Source of the DNA: Combretum micranthum
Lineage: Eukaryota > Streptophyta > Magnoliopsida > Myrtales > Combretaceae
DNA length: 64,000 nt
Assembly (NCBI GenBank): GCA_024138025.1
Contig: JAMXBD010000058.1
Span: 1,116,001-1,180,000, forward strand
Direction of reading: 5' to 3'
In this document: piece after piece, positions 13,569 to 63,481 of the stretch
Position numbering within the stretch: the first letter of the stretch is position 1
How the letters are laid out: each line of letters opens with the position of its first letter
The notes under the pieces: model-generated
Told to the model about the DNA's origin: nothing
What the model saw: only the letters and a program-made list of their open reading frames with translations
Databases searched by the model: none
Program-made: the position numbers and the translations under genes

Positions 13569-13985
13569 ATAAAACTCAGAACAGCAAACCAAGGACGGCA
13601 CAAATATGTGAACTGTGAAGAAATCAAACACAAGGTATGGCGATGTTTATTGATTATATGAAATGCAATTAATCCCATTGTAAATTTTAAAAGTTAATCT
13701 TGCGTAAACTTGTACAGATTTTAGTGGTAAAAAGAAAAAATATTAAGTATGAGTATAAATTTTATATTGTAGGAACTTATTAATAATTATGAAAAAAAAA
13801 TTATTTGCCAATATATGATTTTTATTATTTTTCGCAATTAATGCAGTATTGATGAAGATGCATATCTTCAATGAGGCTTATAATAAAATTATTTAATGGA
13901 TTCATCAGATTTTATATATGTATGATTAAAAAAATTATTTTACCTTTTAAATATAATTCCTTTGTTATTTAGTTTTTATACATGG

Positions 13986-16900
13986 AGTCACGCTCCAAAA
14001 GATACCCTAAATGTAACAGTCTGCCACACTTAATATTACAGTTTCAGTATGACAATCTTAGTCATCCCTATAAGCTTCGATATTAGGTGTAAGACGTGTT
14101 CTCATAATATTAGAGGACCATACTTTGAAAAATGAAGCTTAAGAAGATACAATAACAAATTAAAAAATGAAAATCATAATATCCATTCATTCATCAATAA
14201 TTGTCTTACAAGCCTTAGGGGCATTCCCCAGTCAAAAAATACTAGAGTCTATTACAAGAAATTTTCTATGAAGTCTACATCTAAATTAATGCTAAACTTC
14301 ATCTAAAAATTCATTAACCAAAAAGAGAAATACCCGGTTGCAAGGTCCACATGGCCTCAATCACCAATAGCTAAACTGCAAAAGATATCTCTAGGAATAT
14401 AAGCTAATAGGCTTAATGAGAATTATTTCCATAAGTAAATACTTGAGTAACAAAATTCAAACACGTTATTTAGACAATCAAGTGGAATGCAACATACACG
14501 TGAGCAAGCAAGGCATGTAGTTTTCTGGGAACTATATGCTGAATGGATTTACACCCTACATTCGGGGTTTGGTGATAAGTAGTCTCAAAATAAGTAGTTT
14601 TAGTTAAGTTATGCTTTTGATCATTATTGCCAAGCATATGAGTCTACTCGGGTTGAGCCATGCTTTCGGATTACCGCCAAGCATTGGTTTAATTCCCTGT
14701 CGCTAAGCAATCGCTTTAGATCATAGCCGCCAAGTGTTGCTTTCGACCGTGTTACTATCCTTTTCACCTAAGGATAATAACCCCATGCAATGTGACTCAC
14801 TTCTTGGTATGCATGAACCAATTTATTTAAAATATCATAGCATCATTGTTATCAATTTTAAGGCAGTCATAGAATTTCAGACGTATCAATTCTATACTAA
14901 GAGAAGTAATTCTTTACAATCAATTCCCGCCTCAATATTCTTATTATTCTTTTATACAATTTTACATACATAGCATTTTGTCTTTTCTAAATTCTAATGC
15001 ATCTATATTACAAGCACAATCAAGTACGTGATTTAAGGAAATAAACTCACGTTGCCATGACGATACTTTCTTCTTACAGATGAGTCGATCGGTCAATCCA
15101 CTAATCAAAGTAATCCTCCGAGTATATACTCTTCCTCGGGATCACCTAATCAAAAAGAATACCCATAATGAGTATTTCTTGATGATTCTATTGTAATTTG
15201 TCAAAACTATGTTATAAGATCGTCAAATTTTGTATAAGAGGCAATTCCAACTTAAAATGGCCATAACTTGGTCATTTTAACTTGGAATTGCGCATATAAT
15301 ATACTGATTTCTACCTACTCGAAAAGCTCTATCTGTTTCCAAAACTATTTTCATCAAACTAGGTCATTTGAGCTCCAAAACAGTGGCGATCAAATTCACC
15401 ACGAGATTTCCCATCCCCAAAACACTTGTTTCAAACTTCAAATCATCCAAAAATGATTTGATAAATACTTAGTTATCTATATAGTTGAAAAATTCCTCTT
15501 TATAGTTACATAGCTCATGTTTCATACATAGTTCAAGTATTTGTTGTCCAACAAAACTTTTGAGCAAAAACAATGTTAGTTGAAGGTTTGTAAAATTATA
15601 GTTTATAAGAAGTCATTTTTGTAAACTTTCTAAAAATGAATCTTTTTTGTTTCCTTTGTTTCAAAAGTATTTTATGTTTGTCTTACTATTTTCATTGGTG
15701 AATTTTCCATAAAAATGAATTTTCCTTTTGGAACTAGGGTCACTTTTCGTATTAGTTTCTATATAATTTTTCTTTGACTATTACTTGGAAAACCTTGGTT
15801 TGAAAACTCTCATTTCCTTTTTATGGGATTTCTTTATATTATATTTTTATGGAAAACATTTTAGTATCAAAAGTCATCTTCTTTTGGAAAGCAATTTAAT
15901 ATAGAGATGATTTAAGAAAAAGCTTTTCAAAACAAGTGTAGTTTCAAAATTATAGTGAATTCTTCCTAAAGTTTTGAAAAGAATGGATTTACTTTTATTA
16001 ACTCATAGCTTCTAAATTTCATATAGAACTATTCTTTGTTGACAAAATCTCCTTTTTGCAAAAAGCATATTTAATGCTTTAAAGTTTAGACAACAACCTT
16101 TATGTGTATGAACATGAGAATAATAGCAAGCAAAAGTGGAATATAATAATAACAATATAATGAATAAGATAACAAAATAAAGTCAAGTATTGAGAATCTT
16201 AGCCTCTTCAAGACTCCTAGGACTAAGAAATAGACTAATCCCAAAAAGAAAAGAAAGTAAAAGAAAGGAAATTATTTTGACTTGAGGAGGACAAGTCTAA
16301 GACTAAAGACTAGTCTTAAAACAACATGAAATAAATAAATTGCTTTGCATGAAAGTAAATAAATTACAAGTGAACTTATATGCTCTAAAGAATATATATA
16401 TATATAATAATAATTATATTTAGTTAGATATATATAAATAAGAAGTTAGCATAATATCAACAATAAGATATAAAATCAATATAAAAATATAAATATGGAA
16501 GTTCATGAACAAGAACAATACATGAATATAGTCTAGCTTGCATAACAATTAGTTTAAGAAACTCACACCATGGTCATGTAAAGTTACATAACATGGTAAG
16601 AGAGATTGGAGAAGATTTCTTACCTGAAGTAAGAATGGTAGTAGTGTTGGTATGAGTAGAAGAGAGTTTTGAGAAGAAATTTTGGAAGAGTTTTAGGAAA
16701 GTGTTTGAGAGGAAATTTTAAAAGAGTTTTGGTAGTGGATTTGTGGGTAGTAGATGTATGAAATGAAAGAGGATAAGGGTATTTATAGAAAAATAAGGAG
16801 TGAATTTTGTGTGAATAAAATAAATAAAAATTTAAAAAAAATTATGAGTGAAAGGAGAAGAGGGGGTACCAGCCATCTTAAGGAGAGAAGGGGAGAGATG

Positions 16901-17487
16901 ATTTTTTTTTTGTATTTTTGTTAATTAAATGTAATAATGTGTAAGGTATATATGATATAAAGTTATGGAAAAGATAAAAAGTAAAGAAAATAGGTGTATA
17001 AAGTGTAAGAGTAGGTGTTAGAAAAAGTAGAGATAGTTGAATAGTGTAATGTAAAAAGTAGATGTGACTAATAAAGTATCGGTAGTAAAAAAATATGCGT
17101 ATAAATGCGATATATGATATTTTTAACTGCCAAAAAATTATAAAACTGATACTTTTGAAAATCTTATATTTTTACGAGTTTAAAGGTATACTCAAAATAT
17201 TTTTACTATTTCGAGCTCCAAGACACGTTTTTCGAAAACTGTATCCGTTCAAGTTTAAAATGAATCGCGGTTTTACTAATTTGATATTTTTAAACTTTCT
17301 TATATTATTACGAACTATTCTACATAATAATCTTTTACTTACTCACTTCGGGTTACAAACACGGGATTGTCGGACTTAAACTGTTTCATCTAACTAGGGT
17401 TTTGTTTGATTTTAGGGTTTCCGGTTGACCTTCCAATTAAGGTTTAAGCTTAACCGATCGTAAAACTTTGGGGGTTTGCACACTACA
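13986..17487 (+). mobile_element. Complete 3.5 kb solo LTR (copy D)
   Basis: Begins AGTCACGCTCC (first base changed from the expected T) and ends CACACTACA. ATGG stands directly before it (13982-13985) and directly after it (17488-17491), consistent with a short target duplication. The block order matches copies A to C, including 'taaaatggccataacttgg' at 15255, a TATA-like 'tatttatag' at 16780-16788, and the 'gggattgtcgg' block near 17360. It is inserted 14-20 bases from the end of long direct repeat copy 1, since copy 2 has uninterrupted sequence there. No internal domain is present. Confidence 0.8.
16780..16788 (+). promoter_or_regulatory. TATA-like element in solo LTR D
   Basis: TATTTATAG occurs at the same relative place in copy D (16780-16788) and copy B (9214-9222), about 700 bases before the LTR end. 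Position and conservation suggest the core promoter of the LTR, dividing it into a U3 of about 2.8 kb and an R/U5 of about 0.7 kb. Inference only. Confidence 0.35.
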
Positions 17488-18899
17488 ATGGTGTACAAAT
17501 TATATACTTTATATGTAATATACAAATAAATAGATCATATTGAAGGGTAGTATTGTAATATATTGTTGTTTAAGAGGTTTATTTTGTCATGTAACAAACA
17601 GAATTAAACTAGAGGGAAGTTTTCATGAAGAACCAGGAGAGGAGGCGCAAGGCCAGCTCTAAGCGTCGGCTTAGGGACCTAACGTTGCTGGCCTTGGCTG
17701 TGAAAGCTGCCAGTGTACGGCCGGCTTACGTTGTAAATTTACGCCCCTTTGTTTCTAAGACGCCCCTGAGCCACCATCCTTATACCAACCTATATTTTCA
17801 TGAAAAATAACATCTTTTCTTTGTGTGCTAAGGTTTCCCAATTCCTATATATAGCCCATGGGTCTTTTGTTCATTCCTCACATCTTCTTATAAGAGTAAA
17901 CCCTAGGTAAGTGGGTTCCTTTCTAGTCTTTTCATTAATCTTTTAGTATGATCTCTCTAGTAAAGGTTATTTCTTTGATTTGAGAATTAAAATTGGTGGA
18001 GACAACTTCGTTGGAGATTAAAACCCTAAGTTGTGATTGGTAATTTGGTCCTACAGTCAAGAAGGCATGAGATCCAAAGTATGAATTCGTGCAATTCTTG
18101 TTATTTTAAAGGTGAGATCTTTCTTGGTAGTTGACTTCTTGTTGATTGAGGATTTTAAGGTTTGGAAGACTTTTCGAGAAACCCATGATTTGTGGTTTCG
18201 TTGTCTGGTGATCCTAGGAAACAGGTGTGTAGATCTAATGCAACAAATTTTATGTTTTAGATTGTGAATTTTAGGTTTAGGGTTTAATTGTGAATGTGAA
18301 ATCGAATTTTGATTTGATATATGTTGATGATCAAGATTCTTGTGGAATTAGGGTATGAGGATTAGAACAACGAATTGACTTAATTTTATTTGGCTTATAA
18401 TTGTAAAGTTTGCTACATGTGTTTGGCTTTGGTCAGTAAAGACCACGCAAAGTATAATACTAACGAGGCGTCTAATGATCTATGTGTAAGGGTATCCCAA
18501 GTGGACTTGTGCATAGAAATGATTCTGGTAGATTATGAGTCATGCCAACTTAATTGTGGTACGCAATGATGTGTGGGGAATATCCAACATCAATATATGT
18601 ATAGAAAGTATTTTATATAAAAGCTTTTTTATCGGAATCATGGTTAAACCGGGTTTAGGACTAGATGCATATGGTTCTAAACTGTGCTGTTTGCTAGACC
18701 AATCAAAGATAATGACCTGTGTTTGCTACGTTAGTTTTAGAATTATATGTGATATTTGTATATTATATGTTCATGCGTATTTGCTTGTGGTATAGCGTAA
18801 TGGGCGTATTCGATCATTCCTTTATTTTTCAGATACAGGTGAATATGATATTATTTATGACTTATCTGGGTATAATCTATATGTTGATCATTGGGATGG
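17488..18899. other. Region between the long direct repeats
   Basis: The first ~30 bases finish direct repeat copy 1. A pocket at 17630-17780 is clearly richer in GC than its surroundings and contains a 61-codon plus-strand frame with no recognisable homology. A TATA-like 'ctatatatag' lies at about 17850, followed by AT-rich sequence that looks like a leader with intron-like motifs. This could be the promoter end of an unrecognised LTR element. No gene is supported. Confidence 0.35.
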
Positions 18900-21310
18900 C
18901 GATAGAGCAAAAGGTAACTACTGATGACGCTAGCTTATTGGATAAGTTTATTTCACTTAGCAAAGCCATGGGATAAATAATACCAATTTCTTTTTTTTTT
19001 CCCTAGAATAATACCAATTTTTTCACACACCCATTTTGATCGAAAAAAAGAAAGAAAGAAAGAAAGAAAAATCCCTTCCCTAAAATCATATAATAATCTA
19101 TTATAGGTTTATTTGTTTTATTGGCATGTAGATAACATGTAGATTTTTTAAACAGACTTTTATCAAGAAACAGATACAGATAAAAAAACAGATAATAAAC
19201 TAAACAGACTAAATACAAATATGATACAGATGCAAATCAGATATAGATATATATAAAAAAAACCATCTGAACAAAATATTTAAGTCAATAAGCATTTGTT
19301 TATCTCTACGACTTTAGTCTATTGTTTTATACTTTATCCATTTTAATAGTAAATTCTTATATATTTATAATATTCCTTCTATTAGCACTCTCCTCCACAA
19401 GACTATTGTTTTGCACTAACTTTCTCTATTTAAATGGTAAATTTTAATGTATTTATTACATTCCTTTTATAGCCCTTAAATTAAAAACAATTACTTAAAA
19501 GTGAAATTTTGGTTTCTGCGTTTTACTTTTGCTAAATTCCACTTTGGTAGTCTTATCCACACAGAAAGACTTCCACAATTTCGGTCGTAGAACAATTTTA
19601 AAAATGGTCTCCAAAAACAGTTTTTTTTTTTTTTTTCTTTTTCTTTTTCTTTATCATGACATTTTATGGTATGTTTGGTTACGGGAATAAACCCAATATG
19701 AAATCACGATTTTGTATGTCATTCTCATTCAAACATTTAAATCCAATTTAGGAATTCACAATTACAATTTTTAGAATCATTGATTTCAGCTTCAAGGCCG
19801 AATCGTATTCTACCTTTTAAAGGGTAAAATTATGATTCCATTCTATCTCTTCTAATATATAATTATATATATATAGATATCCCTATTGACCTAGACATGG
19901 GCATGGTTTAACTTCAAACTAGAAACCAGATTGGAATCGCCACTGACGGTTCTAAAAATAGAACCAAACCGATTGGTCAATTTTAGAATCAACTAAGGAA
20001 CTACCGGTTTTCCAATTCCTAGGCAATTCTATGGCGTAGAGCTAGGTGGAACTAGTGATTCTAGAACTAGTTACATTAAAAAAAAAAAAGGAAAAGAAAA
20101 TTAGAGGAAAAATTTAAAATATATATTAAATATATAATTATTCATTTTTTCGTTATTTCACATTAATAGTAAAATAATTTACCTATTTACAAATATTTAA
20201 TATGCTATTATCAACAATATAAGTTAATATCATATATAATTTAATTTATATAAATTTCTCCTAAAAGCAAAATCCATTACCTTACTAATGTGAAATTATT
20301 TTTTGTATTGTAATTTTCTTTTTATCCTCTAAAGTATTTTGCAATCTCATATTACTAATTATAATTGATGATATTAGTTGTGTTTGTATATAAATAAATG
20401 TGTATTCTAAACAAATTTTGAAAAATTTTGATTAAATAATTTAACAATTTAGACTCAATAAATAATTATTTTGAGTTTAAAAATTATTTTATTAAAAATA
20501 AAATTCATTAATTTATTTTTTTCTGTAGAAAAAAAGACGGTTCCAAGGTTACAAAACCAAAACAAGGAACCGCCAGTTCTAGTTCCTCATTTTCAAGATC
20601 CAAGATCAGCAATTTCAGTTCTGGTTCAGTTTGGCTCCAGAACGGTGCCTATGTCTATATTAACCTATTAGTAAATCTCTCTCTATATATTTATATATAC
20701 GTATCTATTATTTTCTATCCGTACTTGGTCAGATGAAAAAAACACGACAGCAACAGAGAGCAAGACAATAAGAAATGGAGAAAAAAGAAAGAAAGAAAGA
20801 AAGAAAATAAAACTCAGAACAGCAAACAAGGACGCCACAAATATGTGAATTGTGAAGAGATCAAACACAAGGTATGGCGATGTTTATTGATTATATGAAA
20901 TGCAATAATTAAATGCAATTAATCACTGCTACGGCTAAAGCAAACTTTATTATTGTAAATTTTAAAAGTATATTGCGTAAACTTGTATAGATTTTAATGG
21001 TAAAAAGAACAAATATACGATTTTTGTAGGAACTTATTAATAATTATGAGTATAGATTTTATATTGTAGGAACTTATTAATAATTATGAAAAAAAATTAT
21101 TTGCCAATATATGATTTTTATTATTTTTCATAATTTGCAATATTGATGAAGATGCATATCTTCAGTGAGGCTTATAATAAAATTATTTAATGGATTCATA
21201 AGATTTTATATATGTATAATTAAAAAAATTATTTTCCCTTTTAAATATAATTTATTTGTTATTTAGTTTTTATACAGGTCAAGGGTGTACAAATTATATA
21301 CTTTTATATA
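18900..21310 (+). repeat. Long direct repeat, copy 2
   Basis: Second copy of the 11675-13985 repeat in the same orientation, beginning 'atagagcaaaaggtaacta' and ending 'gtgtacaaattatatac'. It contains the better preserved hAT-like MITE (19892-20657) and a short local duplication near 21025-21090 ('gtaggaacttattaataattatga' occurs twice). There is no coding content. Confidence 0.7.
19892..20657. mobile_element. hAT-like MITE with 8-bp target duplication
   Basis: The ends are inverted: TAGACATGGGCA at the left and TGCCTATGTCTA at the right. The flanks are TATTGACC (19884-19891) and TATTAACC (20658-20665), an 8-bp direct repeat with one mismatch, the length typical of hAT transposons. The 766-bp interior has no transposase and is rich in complementary GGAACC / GGTTCC-like words near both ends. 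Confidence 0.8.
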
Positions 21311-21569
21311 TACTATATGGACGACAAGAACTCATACAAAAAGGACGCTTGGTTTGAATAATTCTTGGCATATTTCTAATTACATAGTGAATCTATAGAA
21401 CGGTCTCATCCCATTTGCTTTCATCTCTAGCATGAAACCCTCCCATGAATTAAGGCATTTTTCTTTTAGATAATAAAATAATGAATAATTTTTAACCATT
21501 TTCGATATTCATATGAATTATCATCAATAGTGACCACTTGTGGTCAATTGCTATCATTTTCCACTTCCC

Positions 21570-21600
<31 letters not shown>

Positions 21601-23268
21601 CATATATAATAAAGAGAAAAAATGTAGATTAAGTAGTTATTGTATGTGTGTGATATATATAACAAAATATACACATACATCTATGGGATATTTTTGACAT
21701 ACTTTACTATATGGTTATTCCATTCCATTCCAAATATGGCACAACCAAACATAATAATAGAATAGAATCGATCATTCCATAATGCTCCCAAACACAATAA
21801 TGGATTAATTATTCTATTCTTGATCCTTCCTACGTACAAACATGACATCACGGTTTTTTTTTATTTTTTCATTTCATTACTCGAAAAGAAAAACCCCAAA
21901 ACTATAACCCCAGTTTTCCATACCTTCTACAATCTCATGCAAGTTTGGCTTCTTCTTTTAGGTAAATGCTGGCCTTTATTTATTTATTCATTTTTGTTAG
22001 TTTTGCCTCAATTAGCTAATATTAATTACATGCCTTGATTCTTCAGCTTTTACTCTAAATCAACTTTATATTACCAAAACAAAACACATTAAATTAGCAG
22101 TTAGCATGGGTTTATGCATTCTATTTGTACTTAACATCAAGATTTTTTATTTATTTAATTATATTAGTTGTTCGTATCTTTTCTATCTACATCTCCTTGT
22201 TTTACGTTATATATTGGTGGCTTTTAATTTTCATGCTTTTGGCCATTTTGTGATTTCAACAGGAAGAAAACATACAATTACAATATCCAACCAACCATTT
22301 TTGAGTCATTGATTTTATTGTCTAATTGCAATTCTGCGTTACTTTTACTCCAATATATTTTTAATAAACTACTTTTTTTTCTTTTAATTATATTCTATTT
22401 CCTATTTCAAACCACAATGTTGCACAACAAGGTTGAGTGTTTAGTCCTGCAGATCAATTTTCATATTATGAAATTGAAAATACTTGAATTTTATGGAAAT
22501 GAGATATCTATCCTTTACCATACCATGAAATAAGACCTTCATACCAAATAGGAGATAGACTTATTACATGCAGATTTTATGTTGATTAACTAATTCAATA
22601 ATTAATGTTTTTTCCCTACCGCAAAATCTTCACTGGAGCAAACTGATTTTAATTAGAATAGTTTCATGTAATTCAGCACAGAAATTTATAATGGTGTGCT
22701 ATTTTATTTCATTTCTACTTTAATTTTCCATGCATTTGGATACAATATATACATTGTTTTTCAATTTGTTTTCATTCATTTTTCATCAATCTTGCACTTA
22801 ATTTAATCCATTTTTTTTTTCAAGTCATTCTTTCTTTATTTTTTCTATCTAAGTTTTCCACAGACAACACGGGTGTGCTACTACACTACATATATGTATA
22901 TATGTAACAATCCAATTTCGGTGCATAGATGCTGATACCAGTGGATTATCGGTTGTCCTAGTCAAATTTCCTAGCATGTTCACTTCAAAACACCACAAGA
23001 CATGACAGTGCTCGTACTTGGATCTGAGTGTTGCTTCTTCAACATCATTGGCTGTTGCAACTACAAGTACTGCCAGGACCAATCACTCATTTCATGCATC
23101 GTGGGTTTATGCTTATGCATATTTACATATCATTAATCACTTGTATTAAGGTCAAGCACATAAGTGAAAGCAATATCCAAAGCTCTGTATGACTTTCAGC
23201 GACAGTGCTGCTTATTTTTTCCCGTTACTTACATTTGACTCCTCCCTCAACACAGGTACAGCCTGTGT
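21311..23268. other. Region downstream of the PDX3-type gene
   Basis: AT-rich sequence with no supported gene. It holds a TA microsatellite at 21571-21595. The minus-strand frame at 22849-23082 is somewhat less AT-rich and could be a fragment of transcribed sequence, but no family is recognisable. Confidence 0.4.
21571..21595. repeat. TA microsatellite
   Basis: Uninterrupted TA dinucleotides over 25 bases, followed by CATA/TATA variants. Confidence 0.95.
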
Positions 23269-23274
23269 TTTATT
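23269..23274 (-). terminator. Candidate poly(A) signal of the PDX3-type gene
   Basis: The plus strand reads TTTATT, giving AATAAA on the minus strand about 113 bases after the stop codon at 23387. Position fits a plant near-upstream element; other AT-rich signals could serve as well. Confidence 0.45.
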
Positions 23275-23386
23275 AACAACATTAAGGTTCTCTCAAAATG
23301 CACATTGCACTTAAAACAAGAAATTGGAATGGGAGGAACTAGCACGGGAATAAAGAATTTCACAACATTGAGGGAAGAGTAGATAG

Positions 23387-60693
<37,307 letters not shown>

Positions 60694-60706
60694 TTTATCT
60701 TGGAGA

Positions 60707-60714
60707 GTTATATA
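60707..60714 (-). promoter_or_regulatory. Candidate TATA box of the PDX3-type gene
   Basis: Minus strand reads TATATAAC, 14-21 bases before Met1 and 56-63 bases before Met15. A start of transcription about 30 bases downstream would fall between Met4 and Met15. Confidence 0.4.
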
Positions 60715-61550
60715 GTGAGATCAAAATAACATATATTTTAAACTTTAAGGAGAGTTATTTATGGAAGTTTATGTCAAAAAAAATCAATATAGAATAAATA
60801 ACGACGTTCTTGGCCAAAAAGAATAAACAAATAACAAGGTTTATAATAAACTCCCATGGGTTTTTTCTTTTTTTAAATAAACGCCCTTATGTTAAAAGCA
60901 AAACAGTAACTGATGAGGAACAGTACAAAACTCTGGAGTTTTTTGACTTTTTTTGTTTTTGGGACCACTTAGAGCATCCTGAGATAACGATGGCATCACG
61001 CTAGCAACAGGACACAAAAAAAAAAACAGTACGTACAGTCTGCATACTATGCCCCAACGAAGCGAAGTGATCTGCACGTATATTAGCCGAATGGAGTATG
61101 AGTATTCAAGAGAAGCAAAACTTCCTACTGCCTGATTTGATTAGGCTGTTTGAATGTTATGTTTTTTATCTATATTTATATTAAAATTATATGTATATAA
61201 ATATATTTAATTTTTATTTATATTTAATTTATTTAATTTTTTAAAAATTATTAATTTTTTTATTTATATTTATTTGTTAATAAACAATTTGTTATAAAAA
61301 AGTTTGAAAAAAGTATTTGTATCTATCGAATAAAGCTAGCTAAACAGACCCTAATAGAATTGCCATTACTGATAGCATAAGAAGTAGAAACCAAATTGTA
61401 ATATAAAAATAAATAGTTTTATAAAGAGGGGCAAGAGAGTGTCTTTTGATAATTAATAAAAAGGGCAAATCAGTTGCTCTCAAAAATAAAAACAAAATAA
61501 TAATAATCACCCCTCACCTTTAACCTACATATCATTTATGATGCATACTT
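60715..61550. other. Upstream region of the PDX3-type gene
   Basis: No gene seen. 61140-61360 may be a small MITE-like insertion: it starts TAGGCTGTTTGAATG and ends CTAAACAGACCCTA, imperfect inverted ends, with a very AT-rich interior. Confidence 0.4.
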
Positions 61551-62403
61551 AGCACGAATTTCAAATTTCCCAAACTCTAAGAATCAAATAACAGACATTG
61601 ACCCAATGAAATATTTAGAATCAGATCTGAAACTTCACAAACCTTGGTATAATTAGATGAAATTGACCTTGACCTTGTGATTGAGTAATCCAAAGAGCCT
61701 TGGTATGAAGATCGTGACTCTGTTGAAAATACCGACTAAGAACCTTGGTATGATCAAAAAATTCTACAAGAAATCAAACTCTTGAAAAGATTCACAAGTT
61801 CTCAAAAGAACTCAAAGAGAAAGGAATTCTCTCAATTGTATTTTCAAAAGAAAATATGTTTTGTAATATGTCTCTTTACAATAAACACTTAGGGCTATAT
61901 GTAATAGACTAAGGAAACTCAAAAGTCAAAATAAAAATCAAATTACTCACAAAAGAAGGTTGACAGCCTTAATTATACGCCGGCGGCCTTTAATAGTTAC
62001 GCTAGCAGTGTTGCAAGCGGCGTTAAAGTTTTTAATTCTGGTCATCATCTACACCGTCTGAAGGCCGACGGCTAATATCTCTACGTCGGCAGCGTACTTG
62101 GCACACTGGTGGCGTACACAAGAAGTGTACAGATCTCTATTACGACAGAATGAAGGCCGATTGTTCTGGAATTTAGGCTAGCTGTGTTGTCTTCTAAACT
62201 GGTGGTGTAAAGGTCCAGACCAATCTGATTTAAGTCATTTTTTGTCTAATTTTGCTGTCTTGTTGTATTCTCCTTTGCGTTGTAAAAACAATCACAAATG
62301 TTTTTGTTTCTGATGCCAAGTCGATGTTGTGAACTTTAGTACAATCTTCAATAAACTTTTGCACAAATCCTTAAAATCTTTCCCGAAGCTTTTTGGCTCT
62401 ATT
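61551..62403 (-). repeat. Probable LTR / 3' end of a gypsy element
   Basis: Non-coding sequence directly downstream (on the minus strand) of a gypsy integrase end. It contains GC-rich pockets at 61975-62180 that stand out from the AT-rich surroundings and an inverted repeat GCCGACG/CGTCGGC at 62064-62090. Borders cannot be set because no second copy is in the window. Confidence 0.4.
62064..62090. repeat. Short GC-rich hairpin
   Basis: Perfect 7-bp stem GCCGACG ... CGTCGGC with a 13-base AT-rich loop. Confidence 0.7.
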
Positions 62404-63188
62404 TCATGTAATCATCCCTTTAGGAAATTGAATTTGTTGAGGCAGAGTTGCTGTAATTATATCTTCATCATTTCCCCTCTCTTCAAAAGTATTTGTCCTC
62501 GAATTGGCTTCACCTACATCAACAAGACTCAAATTAGAAACATTAAAGGTAAGATTCACGTTGTACTCACCCAGTAAATCTAATTTGTAAGCATTGTCAT
62601 TAATCTTTTCAATCACTTGAAATGGCTCATCGCCTTTAGGCTCCAATTTTGATTTCCTTTGAGATGGAAATCTCTCTTTCCTTAAGTGGACGCACACCTA
62701 ATCACCTGACTCAAAGGTGATTTTCTTCCTGCCCTTATTAGCTTGCTGAGCGTATTGCTCATTTCTCTTTTCCATCCTTTATCGCACCTGTTCATGCAAT
62801 TTCTTGACCGTTTCTGCCTTTTTCTTATCATCCAAGCTAATTCTTTCATTAACTGGTAAAAGCAATAAATCTAAAGGTGTTAGTGTATTAAAACCATAAA
62901 TAACTTCAAATGGAAAAAAAAAAAACAGTAGTAGAATGAACAGTGCGATTAGAAGCAAATTCTTTTGAATTACAGCTCTCAGTAAAGTCATCATTGTTCT
63001 ATTCTCTACTTCAGTTTATGGATGACTAGCAGTTGAAAATAGTAACCTGGTGCCCATTTTGCTCCACAAAACTCTCCAAAAGTGACTCAAAAATTTGACA
63101 TCCTTATCACTAATAATGCTTTTGAGCACTCCGTGTAATCTAACAATCTCCTTAAAGAATAAGTCAGCAATATGAGATTCATTGTCAA
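62404..63188 (-). pseudogene. Ty3/gypsy integrase fragment, decayed
   Basis: Minus-strand pieces in order: [20 protein letters not shown] and [17 protein letters not shown] near 63180-63050, [20 protein letters not shown] near 63030, FFPFEVIYGFNTLTPLDLL near 62900, then VHLRKERFPSQRKSKLEPKG and DNAYKLDLLGEYNVNLTFNV in 62697-62404. The catalytic His-Pro-Gln has lost Gln to a stop, and frames shift. The upstream part is cut at about 63188, where unrelated sequence starts. It differs from the gypsy element in the intron. Confidence 0.88.
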
Positions 63189-63481
63189 TTTTATTGTTAA
63201 GTCTCCTAGTTTGATTTTGATGATAACAAAATATGTATAAGTGTTTACTAACAAATTTATTAAGTATGCAGTTATCAAATTATAAATATTACAATCAAGT
63301 ACAATGAGAAGTTGATTTGGAGTTCTATAGAAATGTTTTTCACAAAGAGATCTAACTCAGAGAGTAACTCAGGAACAATCTAGCAAGTTTTTCAAGAAAA
63401 TAATAGTACTCAGAAAGTTAACCTGCAGTACATCAAAAAACTGCTAAATCAGAGAGCAAATCAGAGAGTTGATATGCTATA
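63189..63481. other. Unassigned sequence interrupting the gypsy fragment
   Basis: Begins near 'gtctcctagtttgattttgatgat', a phrase common at the start of plant copia-type LTRs, and runs to the next LTR-like start. No second copy is visible, so the nature is open. Confidence 0.3.

Larger units (their letters stand above)
11675..13985 (+). repeat. Long direct repeat, copy 1 (main part)
   Basis: From 'atagagcaaaaggtaacta' onward this matches 18900-21310 block by block: 'tttatttcacttagcaaagcc', a CT-rich tract, 'ccttccctaaaatca', an embedded hAT-like MITE, a poly-A/GAAA tract and a tail with 'ttatttgccaatatatgattttta'. The copy is interrupted at 13986 by solo LTR D and its last bases ('gtgtacaaattatatac') reappear at 17492. 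There is no coding content. The two copies are not bordered by a primer site or polypurine tract, so I do not call them LTRs of one element. Confidence 0.7.

Noticed and set aside
17625..17810. 61-codon frame rich in Arg/Lys at its start
   Set aside because: No family recognised; composition explains the open frame. Reported only as a GC-rich pocket.
11675..21310. The two long direct repeats as LTRs of one retrotransposon
   Set aside because: No primer site after copy 1, no polypurine tract before copy 2 and no TG...CA ends at the repeat borders.
22849..23082. 77-codon minus-strand frame downstream of the gene
   Set aside because: Less AT-rich than its surroundings but no recognisable family; could be transcribed 3' sequence, not supported as coding.
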